DNA of 33,220 bases, from the NCBI GenBank assembly GCA_944391225.1, contig CALXSS010000021.1, positions 1-33,220 of the forward strand. Direction: 5' to 3'. Below are positions 28,401 through 33,220 of the stretch, one piece after another (within the stretch, counting starts at the first letter, position 1; the number at the start of each line of letters is the position of its first letter). A program made the position numbers and the translations under genes. Source of the DNA: an uncultured Clostridia bacterium (lineage in GTDB: Bacteria > Bacillota > Clostridia > UBA1381). Below the pieces are notes generated by a model. The model saw only the letters and a list, made by a program, of their open reading frames with translations. It was not told where the DNA came from and did no database searches.

Positions 28401-28874
28401 ACGATAGAATATCTGCCAAGTGATTACTCATACTTTGATCTGGCATCATCAGCTGATAACGGTGGAAATGATAAGGAGGATCAGACAAGATTTGTGCGCT
28501 GCGGAGTTCACAACGGCTGGAAACAGCTTAACTTCTTTACAGCCGCCAACAACCGCGTAAACGGCGACAACACACAGTTTAACAAAAACAACGAAATGGC
28601 TAACCGCTGGTACAGGATAAGAGCTGATATTGATCTTGTTACAAAGACAATAACCGCCACTGTTTACGACCGCGACAAGGATATGCAGATGCTTAACGGA
28701 AAGCCATTTGTTATAGCAGCTCCTGACGAGGAGGGAAACAATATTAATTATCCCGTTTCCGCCTCACTCAACGATCTGTATTTCAACATCTATATGGATA
28801 AACGCGCAAACACAGAAAACAAGCTTGAATACTATATAGATAATATAAGTCTTGAATACAGCGACTTTGAATAA
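22431..28874 (+). CDS. Secreted GH95 - CE8 pectin methylesterase fusion enzyme
   Basis: The start is TTG 22431: AAAGGA lies nine bases upstream, while the ATG at 22422 would be only one base from it. 2147 residues. Order: signal peptide (1-~28); GH95 (~60-1030); beta-sandwich (~1030-1160); Thr/Pro linker (~1163-1198); module ending LFIWDGKTMKPLA (~1200-1281); Ala/Pro/Thr linker (~1285-1318); CE8 pectin-esterase beta-helix (~1319-1713); three C-terminal beta domains (to 2147). The GH95 motifs are intact: NINTEMNYW (~559), SCSPEQ (~697) and DGNYGATSG (~903). CE8 motifs: ALHCSADKAVFTDCRIISTQ followed by DTVG, GTTDYICGSATAVF, and LGRPW. It would remove alpha-L-fucose or alpha-L-galactose and de-esterify galacturonan. 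There is no visible anchor. Divergent from the MocR gene. Confidence 0.9.
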   Translation: MKKKQLLSALIALSMAPAAVPVKADAAAAAFDPQTVMWTNNKIETVLAQTGKYSDASTVNPNASTKDSSGVQNPYGKPGELLTEWAYSEFLWTHSYPVGNGRMAGMVAGGIDKEVIQLNEDTCWDGSPYGTLKNEKGETVTTVNGTRDAQTITTDNFTGGSIEDGWKYFRGADENGEPAEIGSADTLVGDEQWRAEYPEFASQSISNQALNIDNAAEADAVQDRWSMEKMVEETFLGSPTRQRAYKSFVEVYLDFGQSSENADNYIKSLDMKTGIVTVEYDYNGSHFKRENFISYPDQAAVTHVESDKELDFTAQLHTYHSEKAGYYKYEKLSDNEVKLTASITNGSKDNSEPATVNVIKFEARMLLDGDGAFSVSDDNTTVSVKGGKTADIYVVGATNYVDYLNLDSSKPGRDCDKYMNNIKSRTYNQIRERHVEDFSSEFSKTSLSLENTDGADFSDTPTEKRVRMDINGKSGFLTGAGSKTADANKNGVYSTYSKGDNELAALEFNYGKYLIISGSRDGRTAADSSEIDIKESQPLNLTGKWNAAFSASWNGKYTININTEMNYWAAQPLNIASCERPFIDTFAELAKSGAVTAANQYGIYNGRGDDSYQPGDPWVMHHNYDLWRGTQPIDNATAGLWPTGGAWLLEHAWQYYEFNKDTQYLAEVYPYMKGAAAFFTQFLVKDPVTGYLITAASCSPEQGGVQPGPAMDTQLIRNLYDRVRSAAEILGKTDEDSELLSKISEQMPSDYLADEEGKLAPNLIDDNGLIQEWARGDVSFDISERSGGEWTVTNPFTNENTEVYAHGASNSTNHRHCSHLWEIFPGTHLDPYSEDEAELEIFKAYQKSVSARSTGSGQGWGLAWRINLNARALDGNSASAMLEQLFTTRTSPNLFDQHPNFQIDGNYGATSGIIEMLVQSHNGEIALLPALPDRWQSGEINGINTRENATVDIAWENGVPKTAALHSRADGDLSIRSKYAEKAKVFDESGKEIKTSLNADKTLLTFAAEAGKTYTVKDFGTNTIETSVTYKAGDVTEFYASDNGSLPKLANSNTEVGYLYRRDGVKIGYAVEDVDFDGLTQLTLKMASVRNNSTYLSVVLDTADGEQIAYQPVTTGDNVLELSGADGISGKHKLWLLFEQVPYDSGSSDKYLGNAGDLIADYRKTAEPTETEPVQTSAPAQTTAPAQTTAPAETDAPKDGYTVNAAYFNENGKLTADLSGTGKAQLAAAAYNENGEMTAIDVKEIDKGGIIEMDLNKPENGSAKLFIWDGKTMKPLACVTAPSDHAPTAAPTAAPTAQPTAAPTAAPTAQPTDAPAGSGVYIGTVSYDTVQQAVNAAAAAAPSSESERVYIDLYPGVYREQVTVDTPYITIRKKADTDGEAKLTWYYGLGSLYDSCNSSGYYDPSVIGDGEAHTPRDWGAALKVTNKATGFTAENITIENSYNIYYTEEELTDITGVDPDPNNSNFRRLEWIKEQIENGKSDDEINAYLQSRQNIDYKGVTASPRERCAALHCSADKAVFTDCRIISTQDTVGINDGRMYFKNCLIGGTTDYICGSATAVFDSCELYTNAGAGGESATITAPSNPAVSDGYLFYNCRITGSEFAQSGNLGRPWSGVNAGASYINTTIENASNGGGLLISSSGWTSMSGTEPKDARFHEYGSVTADGNSVDTSSRPKQTLLNDWTMLRYNPLVFTQGNDGWDPAGLTSRYNGINTVLENTSIDTGDTETDVVTLPQAPAGYEFRWESASEFATVNEDGNSISLIRPAYGESPINADIKLYVREADNSQIGAEKNIIFSIEPSADTENVFTVSGTVTLSVPSENDTEVTVFVKSGAAVIKTATVTIPSGELSAEYTAENIPAGSYTVSAESSDTAYNISTEEMSFTANSGENIAYDIDVRKMMLITNTITDFDTFAPSVNQAEGFSAEAYTANGEETANLGADNSVYRLTKAAGVTVPSKTGISFDLSGLVSEGTSLENTKTLSFSFDMLMETIEYLPSDYSYFDLASSADNGGNDKEDQTRFVRCGVHNGWKQLNFFTAANNRVNGDNTQFNKNNEMANRWYRIRADIDLVTKTITATVYDRDKDMQMLNGKPFVIAAPDEEGNNINYPVSASLNDLYFNIYMDKRANTENKLEYYIDNISLEYSDFE
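26285..26385 (+). repeat. Coding tandem repeat for the Ala/Pro/Thr linker of the GH95-CE8 protein
   Basis: Repeated 12-base units of the CCAACTGCCGCT / CCTACAGCACAG type encode PTAAPTAQ-like repeats joining the FIWD module to the CE8 domain. A shorter repeat (25965-26005) encodes PAQTTA units before the module. Such repeats can change length by slippage. Confidence 0.7.
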
Positions 28875-28885
28875 CAAAAAAACTG

Positions 28886-28959
28886 TTGCTAAACAAGCTG
28901 TGATGTGGTAAAATATATAGCAATACAGAGGCTGTTGCAAATTTTTGCGGCAGCCTCTG
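28886..28959 (+). promoter_or_regulatory. Promoter followed by a palindrome ahead of the ferredoxin gene
   Basis: TTGCTA (28886-28891), 17 bp, TAAAAT (28909-28914) is a good promoter. It is followed by CAGAGGCTGTTGCAAA (28926-28941) paired with TTTGCGGCAGCCTCTG (28944-28959). The palindrome may end the GH95-CE8 transcript that stops at 28874. It also lies between the promoter and the next gene, so it could be a leader attenuator. No long T-run follows on either strand. Confidence 0.5.
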
Positions 28960-29010
28960 CTGTTTGATCTGATAAACACGCACATTAAAAAGAACAGGAG
29001 CTGATATTTT

Positions 29011-29772
29011 ATGAAATTATATTCACTGTATTTCAGTCCTACAGGCGGTACGCTAAAGGCAGCAAGACTGCTTTGCTCCGCGTGGGACTGCGAAATAACC
29101 GAGTTAGACCTCGCAGACAGAAGCCTTGACACGGGCAGCCTTAAATTTGAAAAAGACGATGTATGCCTTGTGACCGTGCCGAGCTTTGGCGGACGAGTGC
29201 CGCAGTTCATCATCCCTAAGCTTGAGCGCATGGAGGGAAATGGCTGCCGCGCAGTGGCAGCAACAGCATTCGGAAACAGGGCTTTTGATGATACGCTGCT
29301 TGAACTGAAAAACACACTCGAGTTACATGGCTTTGTATGTATCGGAGCAGCAGCGGCGGTAACTCAGCATTCTATCGCCCCGCGCTACGGAGCGGGCAGA
29401 CCGGACGCAGACGATGAAAAGGAACTGCGTGATTTTTCTGCCAAGCTCAAAGCCGCCGCCGAAAGCGGCACAGCCGCGCCGGTAAATGTTCCGGGCAAAT
29501 ATCCATACAAAGAAACAGGCAGATCCACGATAATACCAGCTGCAGATGATAAATGTATCCGCTGTGGTATCTGCGCATCGCGCTGTCCGGTAAACGCGAT
29601 ACCTGAGAATGATCCGGCTGCTACTGACGCGGAAAAATGTATCTCCTGCCTGCAGTGTATAAGCATATGCCCGCAAAAGGCGCGCAGCGCTGATCCTGCC
29701 ATTCTTAAGGCTGTGGAACAAAGACTTGAAAAGGTATGCTCCGAGCGCAAAAGCAATACATTATACATATGA
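29011..29772 (+). CDS. EFR1-type flavodoxin/ferredoxin fusion protein
   Basis: 253 residues; AGGAG (28996-29000) lies upstream of ATG 29011. The N-terminal half (~1-150) is flavodoxin-like, with SLYFSPTGGTLKAARLL as the FMN-phosphate loop and VTVPSFGGRVPQFIIPKL. The C-terminal part holds two 4Fe-4S motifs, KCIRCGICASRCPVNAI (~180-196) and KCISCLQCISICPQKA (~209-224). This architecture is common in anaerobic Clostridia as the EFR1 family of presumed electron carriers. The redox partner is unknown. It has its own promoter and shares a bidirectional terminator with the GH43 gene. A link to glycan use is not evident. Confidence 0.9.
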   Translation: MKLYSLYFSPTGGTLKAARLLCSAWDCEITELDLADRSLDTGSLKFEKDDVCLVTVPSFGGRVPQFIIPKLERMEGNGCRAVAATAFGNRAFDDTLLELKNTLELHGFVCIGAAAAVTQHSIAPRYGAGRPDADDEKELRDFSAKLKAAAESGTAAPVNVPGKYPYKETGRSTIIPAADDKCIRCGICASRCPVNAIPENDPAATDAEKCISCLQCISICPQKARSADPAILKAVEQRLEKVCSERKSNTLYI

Positions 29773-29818
29773 CCTGAAAACAGCGGATACGCCCAGCGCA
29801 TCCGCTATTTTCAAGTCA
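29771..29818. terminator. Bidirectional terminator between the ferredoxin and GH43 genes
   Basis: TGAAAA-c-AGCGGAT (29775-29788) pairs with ATCCGCT-a-TTTTCA (29800-29813); GAC/GTC can extend it. A/T runs on both sides fit termination in both directions of this convergent pair. Confidence 0.7.
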
Positions 29819-29837
29819 TACATTAACCGCCTTATCT

Positions 29838-30704
29838 TCATACCCATTCCAGCCTTGCGATAGCTGCCGCGCCCTCTATCGGGATACCCTTTCCGTTCCA
29901 GCCGCAGGTAGTTATATAATAGTCCTCACCATCTTTTATTACCTCGCACGCATGAGCATGCAGCTGAGCAACTACCATATCTTTGTGATTATCTCCGTTA
30001 TAATTCCCAAAATCATACGGTTTTTGAGATGCGAACACAAGCGTATTCTGGTAATTCTCTATATTACAGTCAGTATAGGTCACAAACAGATAATACATAT
30101 CGCCGCGCTTTACCACATACGGAGATTCAAACGCGCCCCATGCCGGACGCAGCGGCGCATTTCCGTCTGATGTCAAAGCATACTGCACAAACCGCCAGCT
30201 GCAAAGATCATTCGATACAAGACACGCCACCGCTCCATAACCGTCCTTCACTCCCGATACATACATTATCCACGTATAATCGTTCAGCTTCATTACAAAA
30301 TGATCCCTGTTGCACGCCATCGGCGGAGCGCCTATCATATTTATCTCATATCCCATCCACTCTGTAAGATCAGCCGACACAGCCATCTTTGTTAGCGATG
30401 GTCCGTAATACATATAGTATTTATCATCATTGCCTATAACGCAGGGCGCCCAGGCGCGCGTGCCGTCATCTATAACTCTGCCCTTTTCCTCCATTACACT
30501 GCCGTACAGCCCATTTTCCGATACTGCATGCACAAAATAACGCTCGTATGACGGTATCCCCTCCATACTCGTTATACCGAACAAATGCCATTTTCCGTCC
30601 CTGTCCTTTATTATGCTGTGATCGTTTATGTAATTTCCGCACCTTTCGGGTCTGAACAGCAGCTGCCATTCTCCGGTTATTTTTGGTATCTCTATACCGC
30701 TCAT
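29838..30704 (-). CDS. Cytoplasmic GH43-type glycosidase
   Basis: 288 residues without a signal peptide. CAGGAGG lies eight bases upstream of ATG 30704. It shows the five-bladed propeller pattern of GH43: YINDHSIIKDRDGKWHLFGI (~23-42) with a likely catalytic-base Asp, TRAWAPCVIGNDDKYYMYYG, and GAFESPYVVKRGDMYYLFVT with a likely catalytic-acid Glu. The family is mostly alpha-L-arabinofuranosidases, arabinanases, beta-xylosidases and galactosidases. The subfamily cannot be set by eye. As an intracellular enzyme it would finish imported oligosaccharides. It is monocistronic, with a good promoter (30739-30767) and a shared terminator. Confidence 0.78.
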   Translation of the reverse strand: MSGIEIPKITGEWQLLFRPERCGNYINDHSIIKDRDGKWHLFGITSMEGIPSYERYFVHAVSENGLYGSVMEEKGRVIDDGTRAWAPCVIGNDDKYYMYYGPSLTKMAVSADLTEWMGYEINMIGAPPMACNRDHFVMKLNDYTWIMYVSGVKDGYGAVACLVSNDLCSWRFVQYALTSDGNAPLRPAWGAFESPYVVKRGDMYYLFVTYTDCNIENYQNTLVFASQKPYDFGNYNGDNHKDMVVAQLHAHACEVIKDGEDYYITTCGWNGKGIPIEGAAAIARLEWV

Positions 30705-30738
30705 AGTGACCGCCTCCTGATAGAATAAATTCAGCTTA

Positions 30739-30767
30739 ATTATACATCATACTATACAGCTTATCAA
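30739..30767 (-). promoter_or_regulatory. Sigma-A promoter of the cytoplasmic GH43 gene
   Basis: Minus strand TTGATA (30767-30762), 17 bp, TATAAT (30744-30739), about 35 nt from the start codon. Confidence 0.75.
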
Positions 30768-30800
30768 TGCCTTATATGAAAATGATAGCTTTCCGATTTC

Positions 30801-30872
30801 TTGTAGGGGCAGATATTATCTGCCCGCATTCCCGCCACGCTAAGGGCTGGCGGATACTATCCGCCCCTATAA
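30801..30872. repeat. Pair of REP-like palindromes
   Basis: GGGCAGATATTATCTGCCC (30807-30825) and GGCGGATACTATCCGCC (30849-30865), each within a GTAGGGGC.../...GCCCC context. They share their core with the tandem array at 17819-17945. The two are arranged head to head around TTCCCGCCACGC. This is the main content of the 30705-30952 gap besides a promoter and a terminator. Confidence 0.75.
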
Positions 30873-30910
30873 TCCCAACATTTTAACATGAACCTCTTTT
30901 TATACAGCAC

Positions 30911-30939
30911 AAAACCGGCAGCGGGGATTTCACTGCCGG
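30911..30939 (-). terminator. Terminator of the second small protein gene
   Basis: CCGGCAG (30915-30921) pairs with CTGCCGG (30933-30939), followed on the minus strand by TTTTG. It lies 14 bp after the stop codon at 30953. Confidence 0.7.
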
Positions 30940-30952
30940 AATGCGCTATATA

Positions 30953-31114
30953 TTAAAATTCTATAGCAAAAATCGCCTTTGTTTCTGCCGTACTGCCCTC
31001 ATATTTGCTCTGAGCGCTCGACTTAGCCTTACCGAAATCAGTCATGCCTGATCCTGTCACTATCTCGTCATTGTCAAAAGTTTTTATATCTATGATAGGT
31101 TTCTCAAACTTCAT
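30953..31114 (-). CDS. 53-residue small protein, second copy of the conserved-leader family
   Basis: The start is ATG 31114, with a perfect AAGGAGG (31127-31121) six bases upstream that overlaps the stop codon of the preceding fragment; the ATG at 31135 lacks such a site. The N-terminal half reads MKFEKPIIDIKTFDNDEIVT then GSG. It matches the protein at 8322-8480 in spacing: aromatic-x-x-P-x-I-[D/E]-I-x-x-F, then [V/I]-T-x-S-G. The C-terminal half (FGKAKSSAQSKYEGSTAETK) is unrelated to the other copy. No signal peptide, membrane segment or cysteine. It is followed by its own terminator. It is cotranscribed with whatever lies upstream, now a decayed GH95 gene. Function unknown. Confidence 0.75.
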   Translation of the reverse strand: MKFEKPIIDIKTFDNDEIVTGSGMTDFGKAKSSAQSKYEGSTAETKAIFAIEF

Positions 31115-31127
31115 GATAAATACCTCC

Positions 31128-31739
31128 TTATTCAACTGTAACCTTTACCCAGTCAAGCTCTGTTGAAAGCTTGTTTACCGCTATTACCGCGTATACCGAT
31201 GACTTGCCCGAAATCGTCGGGATTTTTTCTAAAGCTTCGCCAGTTGCTACTAACTCTGAATCCTTGAGCTTTGCCGAAACTCCGAGTGTTGTGTATGAAT
31301 GATCGCCGTCAAATATAACTGTAGCCTCCCATACTGACGCGCCGTCACCATTTTCGTTTATATCCTCAACACACTCAGCATACTCATCTTTAGCCTCGGG
31401 CGTCTGCTTTACAAGCCGTGTCTGTCCTACACGAGTTGAAATATTAGTTATATCTGTGTCACAATAATATGTAAATTTTGTGTTGCCTGAAACATATACT
31501 GTTCCTATATTTCTCCAAGTACCAGCTCCTACAACATTAGTAGCATTTGTTTCCGCCGGAACAGAAAGGCTTGTTTCGCCCGAATCAGATTTTATATTAA
31601 TAGTATATGCATTGCTTGTAAACGGTGTATACTGTTCTATCGTATACAATCCCTCAGGTACATTTTCTATATTAACATCAATATCCATTATGTTATATGT
31701 GTTGTTATGCTGAAATACAATAACATTATCCCTCGTCAT
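31128..31739 (-). pseudogene. Orphan C-terminal fragment of an exported protein, joined to the GH95 remnant
   Basis: An open frame of 203 codons begins at the ATG at 31739 but has no ribosome binding site. In-frame codons before it are cut by TGA two codons upstream. The sequence (NVIVFQHNNTYNIMDIDVNI, VPEGLYTIEQYTPF, WRNIGTVYVSGNTKFTYYCD) is beta-rich and looks like the C-terminal part of an extracellular protein, not like GH95. It overlaps the GH95 fragment by 14 bases in another frame. I read this as the right side of a deletion junction: the 3' end of another gene fused to a truncated GH95. The parent family was not recognised. Alternatively it could be a short gene translated by coupling from the GH95 stop. 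Confidence 0.5.
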
Positions 31740-33220
31740 TTTCTGTCAGATAATCGAGATAGAACTCAGCTGACTCGCGCATTATAGGATAAGCCTTTTC
31801 GCGGAGATAATCCTCGTCACGGTTATAGTTATAGTATTCCCATACGTCCTCGCAGAGCCAGCCGCTGCCGCCTACCGAAAGACCGTATACCGATTCGCCG
31901 TAAGGCATTGTGAATCCCCCCATATATCCGATTCCTTTGATGTGAACCAGCCGTCACAGTCAAAATATGCCTTTGCCGATTCTCTGCCGCTCTCCCTTAA
32001 GCCGTCTATAAAGTCTATTTCCGCTGTGTGGCACTCGCTAAGATTAGTGTTCTGCGCGCACCAGTAGTTCATATTCAGATTAATATTGTAGCAGAACATA
32101 CTGCCCCATTCGGGATCATTGCTGTTGTTCCATACTCCCTGGAGGTTCGCCGGAAGCGTGCCCTCTCTTGAGCTGCTTACAAGCATATATCTGCCGTACT
32201 GGTAGAGCAGAGCCTCAAGTCCTGTATCACTCTTTCCCTGCTTGTAGTCGCTTAAGCGCTGATCTGTAGGAACGTCTGAACGCTGGTCGTTGAGCGAAAG
32301 CACGTTTCTGCCGAACAGTGATGAATAGTCCGCTATATGCTCTGCCTTAAGCTCCTCAAAGCTCATTGATGAGCATTTGCTTATAACATTTTCATTTTCC
32401 GCCTTGTAATCCTTGCCGCGGTATGTAGGCGACAACGCAAGATAATCTGTGCTTGCGGTAAGCAGTATTACAAAGCTCGTTGCACCGCTGACCTTAAGTG
32501 ACGAGCCGTCCGCAGTTACAGTTCCGCCCTCAGGTATTACCTTTAGCTTTGCCTCATAATCAAGGTTTGTGAGAGAGCCGCTCATGGTCAGCACGTCATC
32601 TCCCGCTGCCGCTATAACATCGCCTGTATGTCCCTTGTCAAAGGTTATTGTCGCGTTATACCCGTTTTCCTTGTCGCATTAGTACCTCATTGCTACTACT
32701 CTTTCGGGATAGCTCGCAAAATATGTACGTTTATAGTTAGCGCCATCCATGCTGTAGGATACCGTAGATACCGCGTTATTCAGATCAAGCTCGCGCCTGT
32801 AATTCGACACATTGCCGCTGCCGCCAAGGCTTACCGATACATTGCCGAAATTCTGATATGAACCGAAATTAGTTGTAGTACCATATGACGCGGTCTTGAG
32901 CCAGTCCTTATCGGCTACCTGCTGAGCCTCGTACAGCTTTCCCTCTCGTATCAGCTCTCGTATCTCCTCAAGATATGTATACGCCTCGGTATCAGGCTCG
33001 CTCGGCTTGCCGGAGAACATTGTTTCCTCGTTGAACTGTATCGTGTCCTTTGTTACGCCGCCGAACAGCATAGCGCCCATATATCCGTTACCGATAGGCA
33101 GCGCGTCATTATCCCATTTTTCGCCCGGCTCATCATAGAACAGCTTAAGCTCCGCGTTCTGAGTATCCCAACGCTGAGTAAGATTCTTGCCGTCCTCTGT
33201 CATTCCTCTGTAATACAGAC
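31726..33220 (-). pseudogene. Decayed GH95 glycosidase (stop codon, frameshift, truncation; runs off right edge)
   Basis: GH95 similarity runs through three frame segments: ALPIGNGYMGAMLFGG and QFNEETMFSGKPSEPDTE (33203-32679), then NINLNMNYWCAQNTNL with the catalytic Asn pair (32594-31872), then YGESVYGLSVGGSGWLCEDV (31923-31726). Lesions in order: an in-frame TAA (32681-32679) between VVAMRY and CDKENGYNATITFD; a frameshift at a run of six C on the plus strand (31916-31921), where seven would restore DIWGGFTMPYGE; and loss of homology after LDYLTENDEG, before the glutamate and later catalytic aspartate. The 5' end lies beyond the window. The functional GH95 role probably belongs to the fusion enzyme at 22431. 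Confidence 0.78.

Noticed and set aside
32679-32681. Possible recoded stop (read-through or selenocysteine-like) in the GH95 gene
   Set aside because: The codon is TAA, no recoding structure is evident, and the same gene has a frameshift and a truncation, so ordinary decay explains it.
1-33220. tRNA, rRNA or known riboswitch
   Set aside because: I looked through the intergenic regions and saw no cloverleaf, rRNA segment or riboswitch core that I could support by eye; a covariance-model search would be decisive.

Overview
The window looks like a piece of a gut-type Clostridia (Bacillota) chromosome. Evidence: AGGAGG-type ribosome binding sites, sigma-A promoters with 17-bp spacers, Gram-positive signal peptides, AraC and MocR regulators, an EFR1-type ferredoxin, and no SusC/SusD genes. 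It is dominated by very large secreted carbohydrate-active enzymes. Together they suggest attack on plant cell-wall pectin and associated glycans. There is no sugar transporter in the window, so uptake must be encoded elsewhere.

Layout. 1-~310: left end of an IS200/IS605-type element with the start of its TnpA transposase. 496-6083 (minus): a two-gene operon of a GH43-like beta-propeller enzyme (one-base frameshift) and a GH9-like enzyme. 6285-7181 (minus): a secreted stalk-domain protein. 7308-8251 (plus): a coupled mini-ORF and a GT51 peptidoglycan glycosyltransferase. 8322-8761: a 52-residue protein gene beside a 258-bp MITE-like element. 8926-11203: a divergent AraC regulator/MATE transporter pair with clear candidate operator repeats. 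11369-17580 (minus): a 1506-residue GH116-like multidomain enzyme, an AraC regulator and a PPP-type phosphatase. 17778-20096 (minus): a GH112 phosphorylase preceded on the map by a tandem palindromic repeat. 20286-22274 (minus): a pentapeptide-repeat protein and a MocR-type regulator. 22431-28874 (plus): a 2147-residue GH95-CE8 fusion, divergent from the MocR gene. 29011-29772: a flavodoxin/ferredoxin protein. 29838-30704 (minus): a cytoplasmic GH43. 30953-33220 (minus): a second 53-residue small protein, an orphan protein fragment and a decayed GH95 gene running off the right edge.

How it may work together (inference): the exported GH43-like, GH9-like, GH116-like and GH95-CE8 enzymes would trim pectin and side chains outside the cell. 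The GH112 phosphorylase and the second GH43 have no signal peptide and would finish imported oligosaccharides inside. With a pectin esterase nearby, galactosyl-rhamnose from rhamnogalacturonan I is a reasonable GH112 substrate, but galacto-N-biose/lacto-N-biose is not excluded.

The least explained items are: (1) a ~85-90-residue module ending in a [F/V/L]W[D/N/E]...M[K/R]P signature, present once in each of the four large exported enzymes, none of which has a visible dockerin, LPXTG or SLH anchor; (2) a family of ~52-residue proteins with a conserved N-terminal half ending T-x-S-G and an unrelated C-terminal half, present twice; (3) a MocR regulator that appears to have lost its PLP-binding lysine; (4) GH9-like and GH116-like enzymes lacking expected catalytic acids.
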